A stretch of 50,622 nucleotides of DNA from Desulfitibacter alkalitolerans DSM 16504 (GTDB lineage Bacteria; Bacillota; DSM-16504; Desulfitibacterales; Desulfitibacteraceae), in contig NZ_JHVU01000030.1 in the NCBI RefSeq assembly GCF_000620305.1, positions 1 to 50,622 of the forward strand, in the 5' to 3' direction. Positions 16,016 through 24,223 of this stretch are shown piece by piece. Position numbers and translations under genes: made by a program. Under the pieces are notes generated by a model. The model did no database searches and was not told the origin of the DNA. It worked only from the letters and a program-made list of their open reading frames with translations. The first letter of the stretch is position 1, and each line of letters opens with the position of its first letter.

Positions 16016-17251
16016 TTATATTTTTTCTAGTACTTTTTCCAGCTCTTCCAGGCTTGGTGAAATTTTAATAGGTTCTCCGGCAGCCCTTATCCCATTGGCC
16101 ACATCCTTGAGACCATTGCCAGTAATGCAGCATACTATAGTTTCCTTTGGGTCAACTAAACCTTCAGCTACTGCTTTCTTAATACCCGCAAAGGCTGTTA
16201 CCCCTGCTGGTTCTCCAAATACTCCTGCATAGTTGCCTATATTCCTCATAGCTTCCAGTATTTCCTCATCTGATACATTTACTGCAATACCTTTTGTCTC
16301 TCTGATTGCACACAATGCCTTGTCAGGATTTCTAGGCACACCTACGGCAATACTATCAGCTATGGTATTTTCCTCCATGGGTTCAAATTCTTTATTTAAA
16401 TGAAAGGCCCTATTGATGGGATAGCATCCTTCAGCCTGTACTGAAATTATTTTAGGTATTTTAGATATAAATCCAACTTCATAAAGATCCTTAAAGCCCT
16501 TCCAGACACCTGCAACTGTACATCCATCACCAACTGAAACAGCTACCCAGTCTGGCATCTCCCAGTTTAACTGCTCGGCAATTTCTAAAGAAACCGTTTT
16601 CTTACCTTCCACAAGGTAGGGATTTATTGCTGCATTTCTATTGTACCAGCCAAACTTTTCTATGGCATGGGCCGAGAGTTCAAAGGTCTCCTGATAACTG
16701 CCCTGGACACTAATAACTATTGCTCCAAATATTTTTAGCTGGGCAACCTTGCCTTGAGGTGCTCTCCCGGGAACAAAAATTACACTTTTTAAGCCAGCTG
16801 CCGCTGCATTTCCTGCTAATGATGACGCAGCGTTACCTGTTGATGAACAAGCAACAGTATCATATCCCTCCTCTAAGGCTTTGGCTACAGCTATGGCCGA
16901 AGGCCTATCCTTTAAGCTTGCAGTTGGATTTAACCCATCATCCTTTAAGTATAAATTGGCAAGCCCAAACTGCTGACCCAATCTATCAACACGATATAGA
17001 GGAGTCCAGCCTACCCTTAGGGGCGGTTTAGGACCATCAGGCTGTACAGGCAAGAAATCCATGTATCTCCACATGCTGTTGACCTTGCTTTCAGAAAGAA
17101 TTTTCTTATTGATACGACTGGCAATATATTCATAGTCATAAACCACATCCAGGATACCTTTAGGTCCACATTCCTTACATGTGTATATTCCTGGTTCTAC
17201 AGAAAATGTTTTATTACACTTAACACAACGGAGATGTTTTACATTTTTCAT
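16016..17251 (-). CDS. Threonine-synthase-like PLP enzyme
   Basis: A 411-residue fold-type II PLP enzyme with an N-terminal zinc-ribbon-like segment (CVKCNKTF and CKECGPKG), the PLP lysine in NPTASLKDRPSA and the phosphate-binding CSSTGNAASSLAG, all standard for threonine synthases. Lone threonine-synthase-like genes in YgeW/YgeY clusters are likely to act on a catabolic intermediate rather than on phosphohomoserine. The substrate here is unknown. It is the first gene of its unit, with a strong promoter 40-65 bp upstream, and is followed by arcC. Confidence 0.85.
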   Translation of the reverse strand: MKNVKHLRCVKCNKTFSVEPGIYTCKECGPKGILDVVYDYEYIASRINKKILSESKVNSMWRYMDFLPVQPDGPKPPLRVGWTPLYRVDRLGQQFGLANLYLKDDGLNPTASLKDRPSAIAVAKALEEGYDTVACSSTGNAASSLAGNAAAAGLKSVIFVPGRAPQGKVAQLKIFGAIVISVQGSYQETFELSAHAIEKFGWYNRNAAINPYLVEGKKTVSLEIAEQLNWEMPDWVAVSVGDGCTVAGVWKGFKDLYEVGFISKIPKIISVQAEGCYPINRAFHLNKEFEPMEENTIADSIAVGVPRNPDKALCAIRETKGIAVNVSDEEILEAMRNIGNYAGVFGEPAGVTAFAGIKKAVAEGLVDPKETIVCCITGNGLKDVANGIRAAGEPIKISPSLEELEKVLEKI

Positions 17252-17288
17252 ATCCGCTAACCTACTTTCAATGTTTAATGATACTTAA

Positions 17289-17318
17289 ATTATAGCACAA
17301 TTTTTTATTAAATGTTAA
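17289..17318 (-). promoter_or_regulatory. Sigma-A promoter with extended -10
   Basis: On the minus strand TTAACA (17313-17318), an 18-bp spacer and a consensus TATAAT (17289-17294) preceded by TGC form an extended -10 promoter. Transcription should start near 17282 and read the threonine-synthase-like gene, arcC, the PLP enzyme and xdhC. It sits just after the ygeW terminator, so this unit can be expressed separately from gntR-ygeY-ygeW. Confidence 0.75.
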
Positions 17319-17367
17319 TAATCTTAGCCTGCCTATTAAGTTATATTTAACACAAGATCTAAATTTT

Positions 17368-17413
17368 AAATATTAAAATAGGGGGAAATTTCTTACCCCC
17401 TATTTAATATTTA
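17368..17413 (-). terminator. Terminator after the ygeW-like gene
   Basis: TAAATATTAAATAGGGGG pairs with CCCCCTATTTTAATATTTA in a long stem of about 17 bp with one bulge, 29 bp past the ygeW-like stop. A T-rich tail follows on the minus strand. The near-symmetrical A/T flanks may let it work in both directions. Confidence 0.85.
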
Positions 17414-17441
17414 GATACCGTTAAATAGACTGCTTATAATT

Positions 17442-18425
17442 TTAGCGGCCATTCATTGTCATTACCATGACAGCCTTTGAAGTGTGAAGTCTATTTTCAG
17501 CTGCATCAAACACCACTGAATGAGGTCCGTCTATTACTGAATCTACTACTTCATTTCCCCTGTCAGCAGGCAGTGCATGGAGATAGATTACATCGTCCTT
17601 AGCCATGGCCATTTTTTCTTCAGTACAAATCCAGCTCCTATTAGCTTCTAATAGATCATCAACTACAACATCACTCTGGTTAGTTACCCAGCTGCCCCAG
17701 TTCTTGGGTATTACAATGTCTGCATCCTTGTAAGCTTCGGCTTCGCTGTTAATAACTGTTACTGAACCACCATGCTTTCTAGCATTCTCTTTGGCCTGAT
17801 CAATAACCCAATCAGGAAGTGGATATCCTTCAGGATGGGCCAGGCAAACATCCATTCCGTATCTTGGGAAAAGAAGAACCTGGGATAGTGGTACAGAAAT
17901 TGGCTTCTTATGGCTCTTGGCATATGCCCAGATAATTGATACCTTAAGTCTCTTTAGATTCTTTTTCTTCTCCTGCATTGTCATCAGGTCAGCAATGGCC
18001 TGTAGTGGATGATATAAATCACACTGCATATTGATAATGGGTACTCTTGAGTATTCTGCCATTTCCCTTAGGTATTTGTTGCCAATTTCCCAGAAGCAAT
18101 TTCTGCAGGCAATTGCATCGCCATAGCTCGAAAGGATAATAGCTGTGTCCTTGGCTACCTCTCCGTGGGAGATCTGCATGGTGCTTGTATCTAGATAGTT
18201 GGCATGGCCACCAAGCTGTGCAAATCCCGCTTCCATTGAATTTCTTGTTCTTGTTGATTGCTCAAAAAACATTAAAAACATGGTCTTATACTGAAGATAG
18301 GGTGTTGGGATGCCCATTGCAAATTTTTTCTTCATGTCATAAGAAACATCTAATAGGGTATCTATCTCTTCCTTTGTCCACTCCTGTAATGTTATAAAAT
18401 GCTTGCCTCTGAATTGTGATTTCAT
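17442..18425 (-). CDS. YgeW-like carbamoyltransferase
   Basis: An aspartate/ornithine carbamoyltransferase family member of 327 residues. The carbamoyl-phosphate site STRTR is at 57-61, HPLQ at 139-142, and QISHGE, PKNWGSW, CTEEKM and HALPAD follow. These motifs match E. coli YgeW better than ornithine carbamoyltransferase, although YgeW proteins are usually longer (near 396). YgeW-type enzymes are linked to anaerobic purine and selenium-associated catabolism, where the reaction is thought to release carbamoyl phosphate from a ureido compound. The acceptor was not identified. It lies 33 bp after ygeY and ends at a terminator, so gntR-ygeY-ygeW form a unit. Confidence 0.82.
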   Translation of the reverse strand: MKSQFRGKHFITLQEWTKEEIDTLLDVSYDMKKKFAMGIPTPYLQYKTMFLMFFEQSTRTRNSMEAGFAQLGGHANYLDTSTMQISHGEVAKDTAIILSSYGDAIACRNCFWEIGNKYLREMAEYSRVPIINMQCDLYHPLQAIADLMTMQEKKKNLKRLKVSIIWAYAKSHKKPISVPLSQVLLFPRYGMDVCLAHPEGYPLPDWVIDQAKENARKHGGSVTVINSEAEAYKDADIVIPKNWGSWVTNQSDVVVDDLLEANRSWICTEEKMAMAKDDVIYLHALPADRGNEVVDSVIDGPHSVVFDAAENRLHTSKAVMVMTMNGR

Positions 18426-18458
18426 TGTTTAATATCCTCCTTATGTTGATTATATTTT

Positions 18459-19718
18459 TTATTTATTATCTACTAGGTTTTTTGTACTCTCTGGCATCTT
18501 ATCAGCGTATTTGTTCACATAGATTGCAGGAATTACTGCATACATTGCTGCAGCTTTAACCAATTCACTCTTCCATGTTTTTTCATTGGGTGCATGAGCT
18601 TCCTTCTCTGCACCTGGACCAAATCCTATACAGGGTATTCCAAATCTTCCCATGATTGATACTGCATTTGTAGAAAATGTCCATTTGTCAACCAGGGGCT
18701 GACTGTTAAACAAGCCTTGATAGCTTTCAACTAATGTCTTAGTAGCTGGGTGATCCTCTTCTATGAGCCAGGTTGGGAAGTATGATTTTGTTGGATATAC
18801 CAGCCCGGTATATGATTTTCTTTCATAGTCATACATATCTACTTCAGCATTGGCCTCCTTTACAGCAGGCAGATTTTTTATCTGCTGCAGTGCATATTCA
18901 TAGGTTTCCCCTGCGGTAAGTCTTCTATCAACAGAGATGGTACATCCATCTGCAACGGCACACCTTGAGGGAGAGCTGAAGAATATTTCTGAAACCGTAA
19001 GGGTACCCTTTCCTAAAAAATCATGGTCCATTAGGTTTTCATTTAGTGCTCTTAGTTCAGTTAATATGGGAGCCATCTTGTAGATTGCATTATCGCCCCT
19101 GTCTGGAGCAGACCCATGGCAGCTAAGGCCCTTGGTGCTTACCTTTATCTCCATTCTACCCCTTTGCCCCCTGTAGATATTAAGGGAGGTGGGTTCAGTT
19201 ATTACCACAAATTCAGGAACTACTTTGCCTTCATTAATAATATACTGCCAGCAGAGTCCATCACAGTCCTCTTCCTGAACTGTTCCGGTTACAACTAATG
19301 TATAGTCGCCTTCAAGTCCTAGATCCTTGATGATTTTTCCTGCATAGACCATGGAAGCCATTCCGCCTAACTGGTCTGAAGCCCCTCTTCCTATAATTAC
19401 CTCATCATCCTCATAGCCTTCATAGGGGTCATAATCCCAGTTTTTTATTTCGCCAACACCAACGGTATCAATATGGGCATCCATGGCAATGAGATGCTTT
19501 CCGTGGCCTATGTACCCTAAAATGTTTCCCATTGGGTCTATATCAACCTTATCAAACCCTACTTTATCCATTTCTTCCTTGATACGCTTGATAACTAACT
19601 CCTCATTACAGCTTTCACCTGGTATTGCTATTAGGTCCCTTAAAAATCTAGACATTTCAGGCTTATACTCATTAGCCTTTTCTAATATCTTTTGAAAATC
19701 CAAGTTCATCTGCTTCAA
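18459..19718 (-). CDS. YgeY-like M20-family hydrolase
   Basis: A zinc-dependent M20 (ArgE/DapE-like) amidohydrolase of 419 residues. Metal-site motifs visible are MDAHIDTVG near residue 80, [10 protein letters not shown], the catalytic pair EED in [10 protein letters not shown], and TEPTSL. Proteins of this type called YgeY occur beside YgeW, carbamate kinase and selenium-linked hydroxylases. A role in hydrolysing a carbamoyl or acylamino intermediate is likely but not shown. The ribosome binding site is GGAGG. It follows gntR by 28 bp. Confidence 0.85.
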   Translation of the reverse strand: MKQMNLDFQKILEKANEYKPEMSRFLRDLIAIPGESCNEELVIKRIKEEMDKVGFDKVDIDPMGNILGYIGHGKHLIAMDAHIDTVGVGEIKNWDYDPYEGYEDDEVIIGRGASDQLGGMASMVYAGKIIKDLGLEGDYTLVVTGTVQEEDCDGLCWQYIINEGKVVPEFVVITEPTSLNIYRGQRGRMEIKVSTKGLSCHGSAPDRGDNAIYKMAPILTELRALNENLMDHDFLGKGTLTVSEIFFSSPSRCAVADGCTISVDRRLTAGETYEYALQQIKNLPAVKEANAEVDMYDYERKSYTGLVYPTKSYFPTWLIEEDHPATKTLVESYQGLFNSQPLVDKWTFSTNAVSIMGRFGIPCIGFGPGAEKEAHAPNEKTWKSELVKAAAMYAVIPAIYVNKYADKMPESTKNLVDNK

Positions 19719-19746
19719 ACCTCCTGCTTTTAGTTTATTTTTTATA

Positions 19747-20472
19747 TTATTTACTCCTTACCAGCTTAAATTGATATTTATCACCTCTAAAATATTGATA
19801 TCCATAGTTTATAGGGATACCATTCTCATCATACATGACTCCTTCAAGATAAATCATAGGGGTATTTCCTCTTACCTCAAGTAAACGTGACACTTTTGAT
19901 GGAGGCAAAACAGCATTAACTGTAGAAATATATTTGTTAGGCTTATATTTGGTATACTTATTAAGGAATTCATCCAAGGACTCACATTTATACCTTAGCT
20001 TAAGGAAATCCTTATCATTGTTAACCAAAAAGCCTGGGATTATGTCAAAGCAGTATATTACAGGCTCACCATCTGATAATCTAAGGCTTTCAATTTCATA
20101 GCATATATCTCCAAAGTTTAAGTTAAACACGTTGGCCATTTCTTCATCCAGTGTGGTTTCATGAATAGATAAAACTTTATCTTCTGCCAAATGCCCTGAT
20201 TGACGTATAGAGTTGGTTAAGCTTTCTAGCCTTTCTATGCCAGCCACTACCTTGGAAGGGCTCTGACTGACATAGGCTCCTCTTCCATGCTTCCTTGAGA
20301 TTACACCCATATTTTCTAAGTGAGTTAATGCTTCTCTTAGCGTACCCCTGCTGACTCCCAAAATTTTGGAGAGTTCAGGCTCGGAAGTTAGTTTTTCTCC
20401 AGGCTTAAAAACGCCTTCATCAATTCTTGCTTTAATTTCATCAGCTACGTCTACATATAGGGGTCGTCTCAT
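19747..20472 (-). CDS. GntR-family (UTRA) transcriptional regulator
   Basis: A 241-residue one-component regulator. The N-terminal winged helix is clear: [20 protein letters not shown], then [20 protein letters not shown] and a wing HGRGAYVSQ. The remainder has the UTRA/chorismate-lyase-like ligand domain ([32 protein letters not shown]). It heads the gntR-ygeY-ygeW unit. A palindrome of FadR-like design lies upstream of it and another upstream of the permease, so it probably represses both its own unit and uptake until a purine or ureide effector binds. Confidence 0.9.
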   Translation of the reverse strand: MRRPLYVDVADEIKARIDEGVFKPGEKLTSEPELSKILGVSRGTLREALTHLENMGVISRKHGRGAYVSQSPSKVVAGIERLESLTNSIRQSGHLAEDKVLSIHETTLDEEMANVFNLNFGDICYEIESLRLSDGEPVIYCFDIIPGFLVNNDKDFLKLRYKCESLDEFLNKYTKYKPNKYISTVNAVLPPSKVSRLLEVRGNTPMIYLEGVMYDENGIPINYGYQYFRGDKYQFKLVRSK

Positions 20473-20540
20473 AAATATCCTCCACTGTTAGTATTAGTGA
20501 CACCTAGGGTGCTTAAATTAATCAATTGACTAATTGCCAG

Positions 20541-20553
20541 ATTGTCTAACAAT
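20541..20553. promoter_or_regulatory. Predicted GntR operator before gntR
   Basis: ATTGTCTAACAAT fits the GntR/FadR half-site pattern TnGTnnnACnA. It lies about 70 bp before the regulator gene beside an A+T-rich TATATAA, consistent with autorepression. A closely similar site lies before the permease gene. Confidence 0.65.
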
Positions 20554-20660
20554 TTATATAAATATTCTATTCTCTATTTCTTTAAAAATTCCTGCATATT
20601 GAAGATAAAAAAATAACTTTTTTAAAAGGGTCAGGCTTGACAAATTGACAAAAATTAAAG

Positions 20661-20695
20661 AAACTGCGATTTAAACGGTAATTAAATCGCAGTTT
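20661..20695 (-). terminator. Terminator of the permease gene
   Basis: AAACTGCGATTTAA and TTAAATCGCAGTTT form a 14-bp stem with a 7-nt loop, 60 bp past the permease stop, followed on the minus strand by CTTTAATTTTTG. This isolates the permease from gntR. Confidence 0.85.
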
Positions 20696-20755
20696 AATCC
20701 ATTATTATAGTCAATATTATAGAAGTAGTCATTTTGAAGCTTATGAGTTTTAGGT

Positions 20756-22090
20756 TTATGCGTTTCGTCCTGTATCTTCTGGAAGGATAATATTTAAAAA
20801 CAATGAAACTAATGCTGCTATAACAATCCCTGAACCAGCAAATATCAGCTTAATAGACTCCGGGAAATACTGAAGTGCATTTGGGACCGATCCTAACCCT
20901 AGACCCAGTCCTAGAGCAACAGCAACTATAAGCAAATTTCTACGGTTTAACGGCGTCTTGGTAATTAATACAATACCAGATGTGGCTATCATGGCAAACA
21001 TTATTATAGCTGCTCCACCCAATACGCTTTGTGGCATTACCGCTATTAAAGCACCCAGCTTGGGAAATAGTGCAGCTGCTATTAGGAATAATGCACCAAT
21101 AGTTACAACATAACGGCTCATAACTCCTGTGAAGGATACGATACCTACATTCTGGCTGTATGAGGTGTTTGGAAGTGCATTAAATATTGCGGCAAAACTA
21201 CTTGATAAACCATCAGCTATTATACCACCGGATAATTCCTTATCAGTAGCCTCTCTGCCGGCGCCACCTGCAGTTATACCGGAAATATCCCCTACCGTCT
21301 CAACAGTTGTAACAATAAACATGATTAACATGGCTGCAATTGCAGCCCAGTGGAAGGTCATGCCATATTGGAGAGGTGTTGGTATGGAAAACCAGGCTGC
21401 TTCTGCTACAGGTGCAAAATTCACTTTGCCCATTGGGATAGCTACTATATAGCCAACAACAATGCCAATTAGAATTGCTGCCATACTTATAAAACCTTTA
21501 AAAAACTGGTTGCAGAAAATAACCACAACTAGTACAAGGAAGCCTAAAAATAAATTAGAAAAGGACCCAAAATCCTCAGCACCTACGCCACCAGCAAAGT
21601 AATTTACTCCTGTTGGCATTAACGACAAGCCAATTGTTAATAAAACTGTACCTGTTACTACTGGAACAAAATACTTTCGTAATGTTTTTAAGAAGAAGCC
21701 TAAAACGGACTGGAATAAGCCCCCTATAAATGCTGCACCAAGGATTCCAGATAGGCCAAACTGACCTCCAATAGCTATAGAAGTAGGAACAAAACCGAAA
21801 CTGGTACCCATTACAATGGGCAGATTGGCACCCACAGGACCAATTCTGTTAGCCTGGATGAGGGTTGTTATACCCGCTACAAGCATAGCACATTGAATCA
21901 AAAATGCCCTTTCACCTACAGTAAGTCCAAGTACACCAGCAATAATGATGGGTACTGTTACGTTACCGGCAAACATTGCTAAAACATGCTGCAGACCAAG
22001 TGGAACAGCTTCTTTTAGTGGTGGCTTATCATCCACATCATAAACAGCTTTCACAGTAGTTGGGCAACCTACCATTGTTTCCTTATCCAT
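20756..22090 (-). CDS. NCS2-family xanthine/urate-type permease
   Basis: A multi-spanning nucleobase transporter of about 444 residues, driven by an ion gradient in known homologues. The NAT signature is QNVGIVSFTG, the form seen in xanthine and urate carriers rather than the uracil carrier UraA. Other family landmarks are VGANLPIVMGTSFGFVPTS and TVGDISGITAGG near the middle. The frame is open from 22147, but the ATG at 22090 has GGAGG seven bases upstream and gives MDKETMVGCP, the better start. It has its own operator-linked promoter region and its own terminator. Confidence 0.9.
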   Translation of the reverse strand: MDKETMVGCPTTVKAVYDVDDKPPLKEAVPLGLQHVLAMFAGNVTVPIIIAGVLGLTVGERAFLIQCAMLVAGITTLIQANRIGPVGANLPIVMGTSFGFVPTSIAIGGQFGLSGILGAAFIGGLFQSVLGFFLKTLRKYFVPVVTGTVLLTIGLSLMPTGVNYFAGGVGAEDFGSFSNLFLGFLVLVVVIFCNQFFKGFISMAAILIGIVVGYIVAIPMGKVNFAPVAEAAWFSIPTPLQYGMTFHWAAIAAMLIMFIVTTVETVGDISGITAGGAGREATDKELSGGIIADGLSSSFAAIFNALPNTSYSQNVGIVSFTGVMSRYVVTIGALFLIAAALFPKLGALIAVMPQSVLGGAAIIMFAMIATSGIVLITKTPLNRRNLLIVAVALGLGLGLGSVPNALQYFPESIKLIFAGSGIVIAALVSLFLNIILPEDTGRNA

Positions 22091-22235
22091 TTTCATTCCT
22101 CCTCGTTTTTTAATAGCAGCTAATCTTTGGACACAAATAAATCGCATCCGTCTAACAAGCTATTTTTCTACCAGCAATATTATGCCACCAAGTTGTTAGT
22201 GGCATTCCAGCAGTGGCATTCTGCCGGATTGATAG
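22091..22235 (-). promoter_or_regulatory. Permease 5' leader with repeats
   Basis: The leader between the operator and the permease start holds two copies of AGTGGCATTC (22198-22207 and 22212-22221) and an inverted repeat ATGCCAC/GTGGCAT just downstream in the transcript. These could fold into a short RNA structure or be protein sites. It does not have the conserved core of a purine riboswitch. Confidence 0.35.
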
Positions 22236-22248
22236 ATTGTCAGACAAT
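22236..22248. promoter_or_regulatory. Predicted GntR operator before the permease
   Basis: ATTGTCAGACAAT is a 13-bp palindrome, TnGTnnnACnA type, with flanks AGATTGTC...ACAATT shared with the site before gntR. It sits just downstream of an A+T-rich stretch TAATAATAAT that could be the -10 region, a position fit for repression. Confidence 0.65.
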
Positions 22249-22385
22249 TCGTGATTATTATTATTCTCTTTTAATTTAAAAACTCCTTCTAAAAAAATCT
22301 AAAAGTACTAGTTATTTTCTGGTAATAACTGCTAATGATTTTAAATTTTTAAAAATTCCTTATATGGAGATTAGTAAATAAAGAG

Positions 22386-22411
22386 TCCCTCCTGCTGAAA
22401 AGCAATGAGGG
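22386..22411 (-). terminator. Terminator of the microcompartment operon
   Basis: TCCCTC...GAGGGA with an inner TTGCT/AGCAG pairing forms a hairpin 115 bp past the kinase stop, followed on the minus strand by CTCTTTATTT. No other terminator was seen inside the long operon except the hairpins at 27019 and 37031. Confidence 0.7.
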
Positions 22412-22526
22412 AAAAATCTGCAATAACATCCTCTAATAGTTTTAAATCCAGGATAATTATATTGCACTTTGTTTTTTTCGAAAATGGCAGTTTTTCAATC
22501 TATGTTTATCCTTGGGTTCATTATCC

Positions 22527-23618
22527 TTATTTATAATACTTATACTGTTCTTCTCTTCTTAAAACCCTTAGGGCACCTAGAGCAAGGGCTTCCATCTCAA
22601 ACTCTCCCGGATATACCATGACTGGAGCAATAAAACTTATCCTTTTCATAATATTTTCAATAAATAATTCAGAATGTGCTAACCCACCGGTTAAAGCAAT
22701 TGCATCAATTTCACCATTTAGCACTACCGCACAACTGCCTATTTCCTTAGCCACTTGATATGCCATGGCTTCAAAAATTAGTTGGGCATAAGTGTCACCT
22801 TCATTAATCATTTCCTGTACTAATTTTAAATTGTTTGTTCTCAGATAGCTTACTAATCCGCCTTTTCCAACAGTTAAACCAATTACTTCTTTTTCAGTAA
22901 GGCCACTATTAAAACATAGCTCTACTAAACTACAAGTTGGTAAACTGCCAGCCCTCTCCGGAGAAAAAGGACCATCACCATCAAGGGCATTATTTACATC
23001 AATAACCTGGCCATTATAATGAGCACCTATGGAAATACCACCGCCCATATGAGCAACAATCAGACTGCATTTCTCATATTTCATTCCTATTTCAGAGGCA
23101 ACCTTACGTGCTACGGCCTTTTGATTTAGTGCATGGAAAATACTTCTGCGTTCTATACCATAAAGACCGCTAACTTTTGCTATGGGATTCATCTCATCAA
23201 CTACAATAGGGTCAACTATAAATGAGTAAATGTTATTTTCATCGGCGATGCTTTTTGCAATAAGAGCCCCTAGATTGGATGCATGTTCCTTTTCTGCATT
23301 TCTGAGTTCACTGCACATTTTCTCGTCTACCAAGTAAGTTCCCCCGCTTATAGGTTTTAGTACTCCACCCCTTGCCACAATGCAGTTTAATAAATTGGGG
23401 TTGACCTGTGTTTTCTCTAAAAACCTGTTTACGGCATCCTTCCTGTAGTCCAACTGCTCATTGATGGAATTAAATCTTTGAAGTTCAGAGATTTCATGTG
23501 ATGAAGTCTCTTCAAATATCATTTTTTCTCCTGAGAATATTGCTAGTTTTGTTGATGTAGATCCAGGGTTTATTACTAGAATAAGTTCGTCATAATCATT
23601 AATCATATCTACCTCCAT
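22527..23618 (-). CDS. buk: Butyrate-kinase-family acyl kinase
   Basis: An ASKHA-fold kinase of 363 residues that makes ATP from an acyl phosphate. The motifs are those of butyrate kinases: LVINPGSTSTKLAIF at the start, VARGGVLKPISGGTY, VDPIVVDEM, IVAHMGGGISIGAHYNGQ and LTGGLAHSE. Pdu operons usually end with PduW, an acetate/propionate-kinase type. Here a Buk-type protein takes the same place and would turn propionyl phosphate (or 3-hydroxypropionyl phosphate) from PduL into the free acid. An ATG four codons inside the frame (MINDYDE) is also possible. Its N-terminus has no encapsulation helix, so it probably acts in the cytosol. Confidence 0.88.
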   Translation of the reverse strand: MEVDMINDYDELILVINPGSTSTKLAIFSGEKMIFEETSSHEISELQRFNSINEQLDYRKDAVNRFLEKTQVNPNLLNCIVARGGVLKPISGGTYLVDEKMCSELRNAEKEHASNLGALIAKSIADENNIYSFIVDPIVVDEMNPIAKVSGLYGIERRSIFHALNQKAVARKVASEIGMKYEKCSLIVAHMGGGISIGAHYNGQVIDVNNALDGDGPFSPERAGSLPTCSLVELCFNSGLTEKEVIGLTVGKGGLVSYLRTNNLKLVQEMINEGDTYAQLIFEAMAYQVAKEIGSCAVVLNGEIDAIALTGGLAHSELFIENIMKRISFIAPVMVYPGEFEMEALALGALRVLRREEQYKYYK

Positions 23619-23662
23619 GTTGACTGCTTAAATTAAATTTTACTATACATTTATATCTGCAG

Positions 23663-24223
23663 TTACATAATTTTACTATGTAAATCCTTATGGGGAGAAG
23701 GTATAACTAATTTATCTGCCAGAAGCCCACTTTTTAGTACAGCATTACTGCCGGCTTCAACTGCCGAAGTAACAGCCCCAACATCCCCTGTCATGGTAAT
23801 CAAAGCCTTTCCACCCATGCCGCGGGCTAGCCTTATCTCAATAAGCTCTATCTGGGCAGCTTTAATCGCTGTATCGCCAGCTATTATAGCTGATACTACA
23901 GAATAGGTTTCTATTATCCCCAGGGCCTTTATGCTTTTTACTGTTGAGGTTCCGCTAATTGCCGGAAATACTCCCTCATGTATATTGGGTATAATGTGTT
24001 TGTCAAGCAGGCTGCTCGTGCATATGTTAACTGCACTATCTAGCGAGCTTTTCACAGCCCCAACATCTCCTGCAACGATTATTATAAATTTACCTGGGCA
24101 AACAGAAGTAGCCTCAAGGATCTGTACGTTACTTGCCTTAAGCATTTTATCTGCCGCCTGATAACCTTGAGTAATATTATTCAACTCTAGCAAGCCTATG
24201 GCTCTTCCCATTAATATCATCAA
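23663..24223 (-). CDS. pduT: Tandem-domain shell protein PduT
   Basis: A 186-residue trimeric BMC-T shell protein with two BMC folds (about 1-90 and 95-186), each ending in an IP-type motif (IIPNIH, VIPSPH). The motif VCPGKF at Cys42 matches the cysteine that holds a 4Fe-4S cluster at the pore of known PduT, thought to pass electrons across the shell. It overlaps pduS by an ATGA, fitting joint action with the PduS flavin/Fe-S reductase. An ATG five codons in is an alternative start. Confidence 0.9.
   Translation of the reverse strand: MMILMGRAIGLLELNNITQGYQAADKMLKASNVQILEATSVCPGKFIIIVAGDVGAVKSSLDSAVNICTSSLLDKHIIPNIHEGVFPAISGTSTVKSIKALGIIETYSVVSAIIAGDTAIKAAQIELIEIRLARGMGGKALITMTGDVGAVTSAVEAGSNAVLKSGLLADKLVIPSPHKDLHSKIM

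Noticed and set aside
22091-22386. Purine riboswitch before the permease
   Set aside because: The conserved three-way junction and loop sequences of the purine aptamer are not present; only repeats and a GntR-type palindrome were seen.
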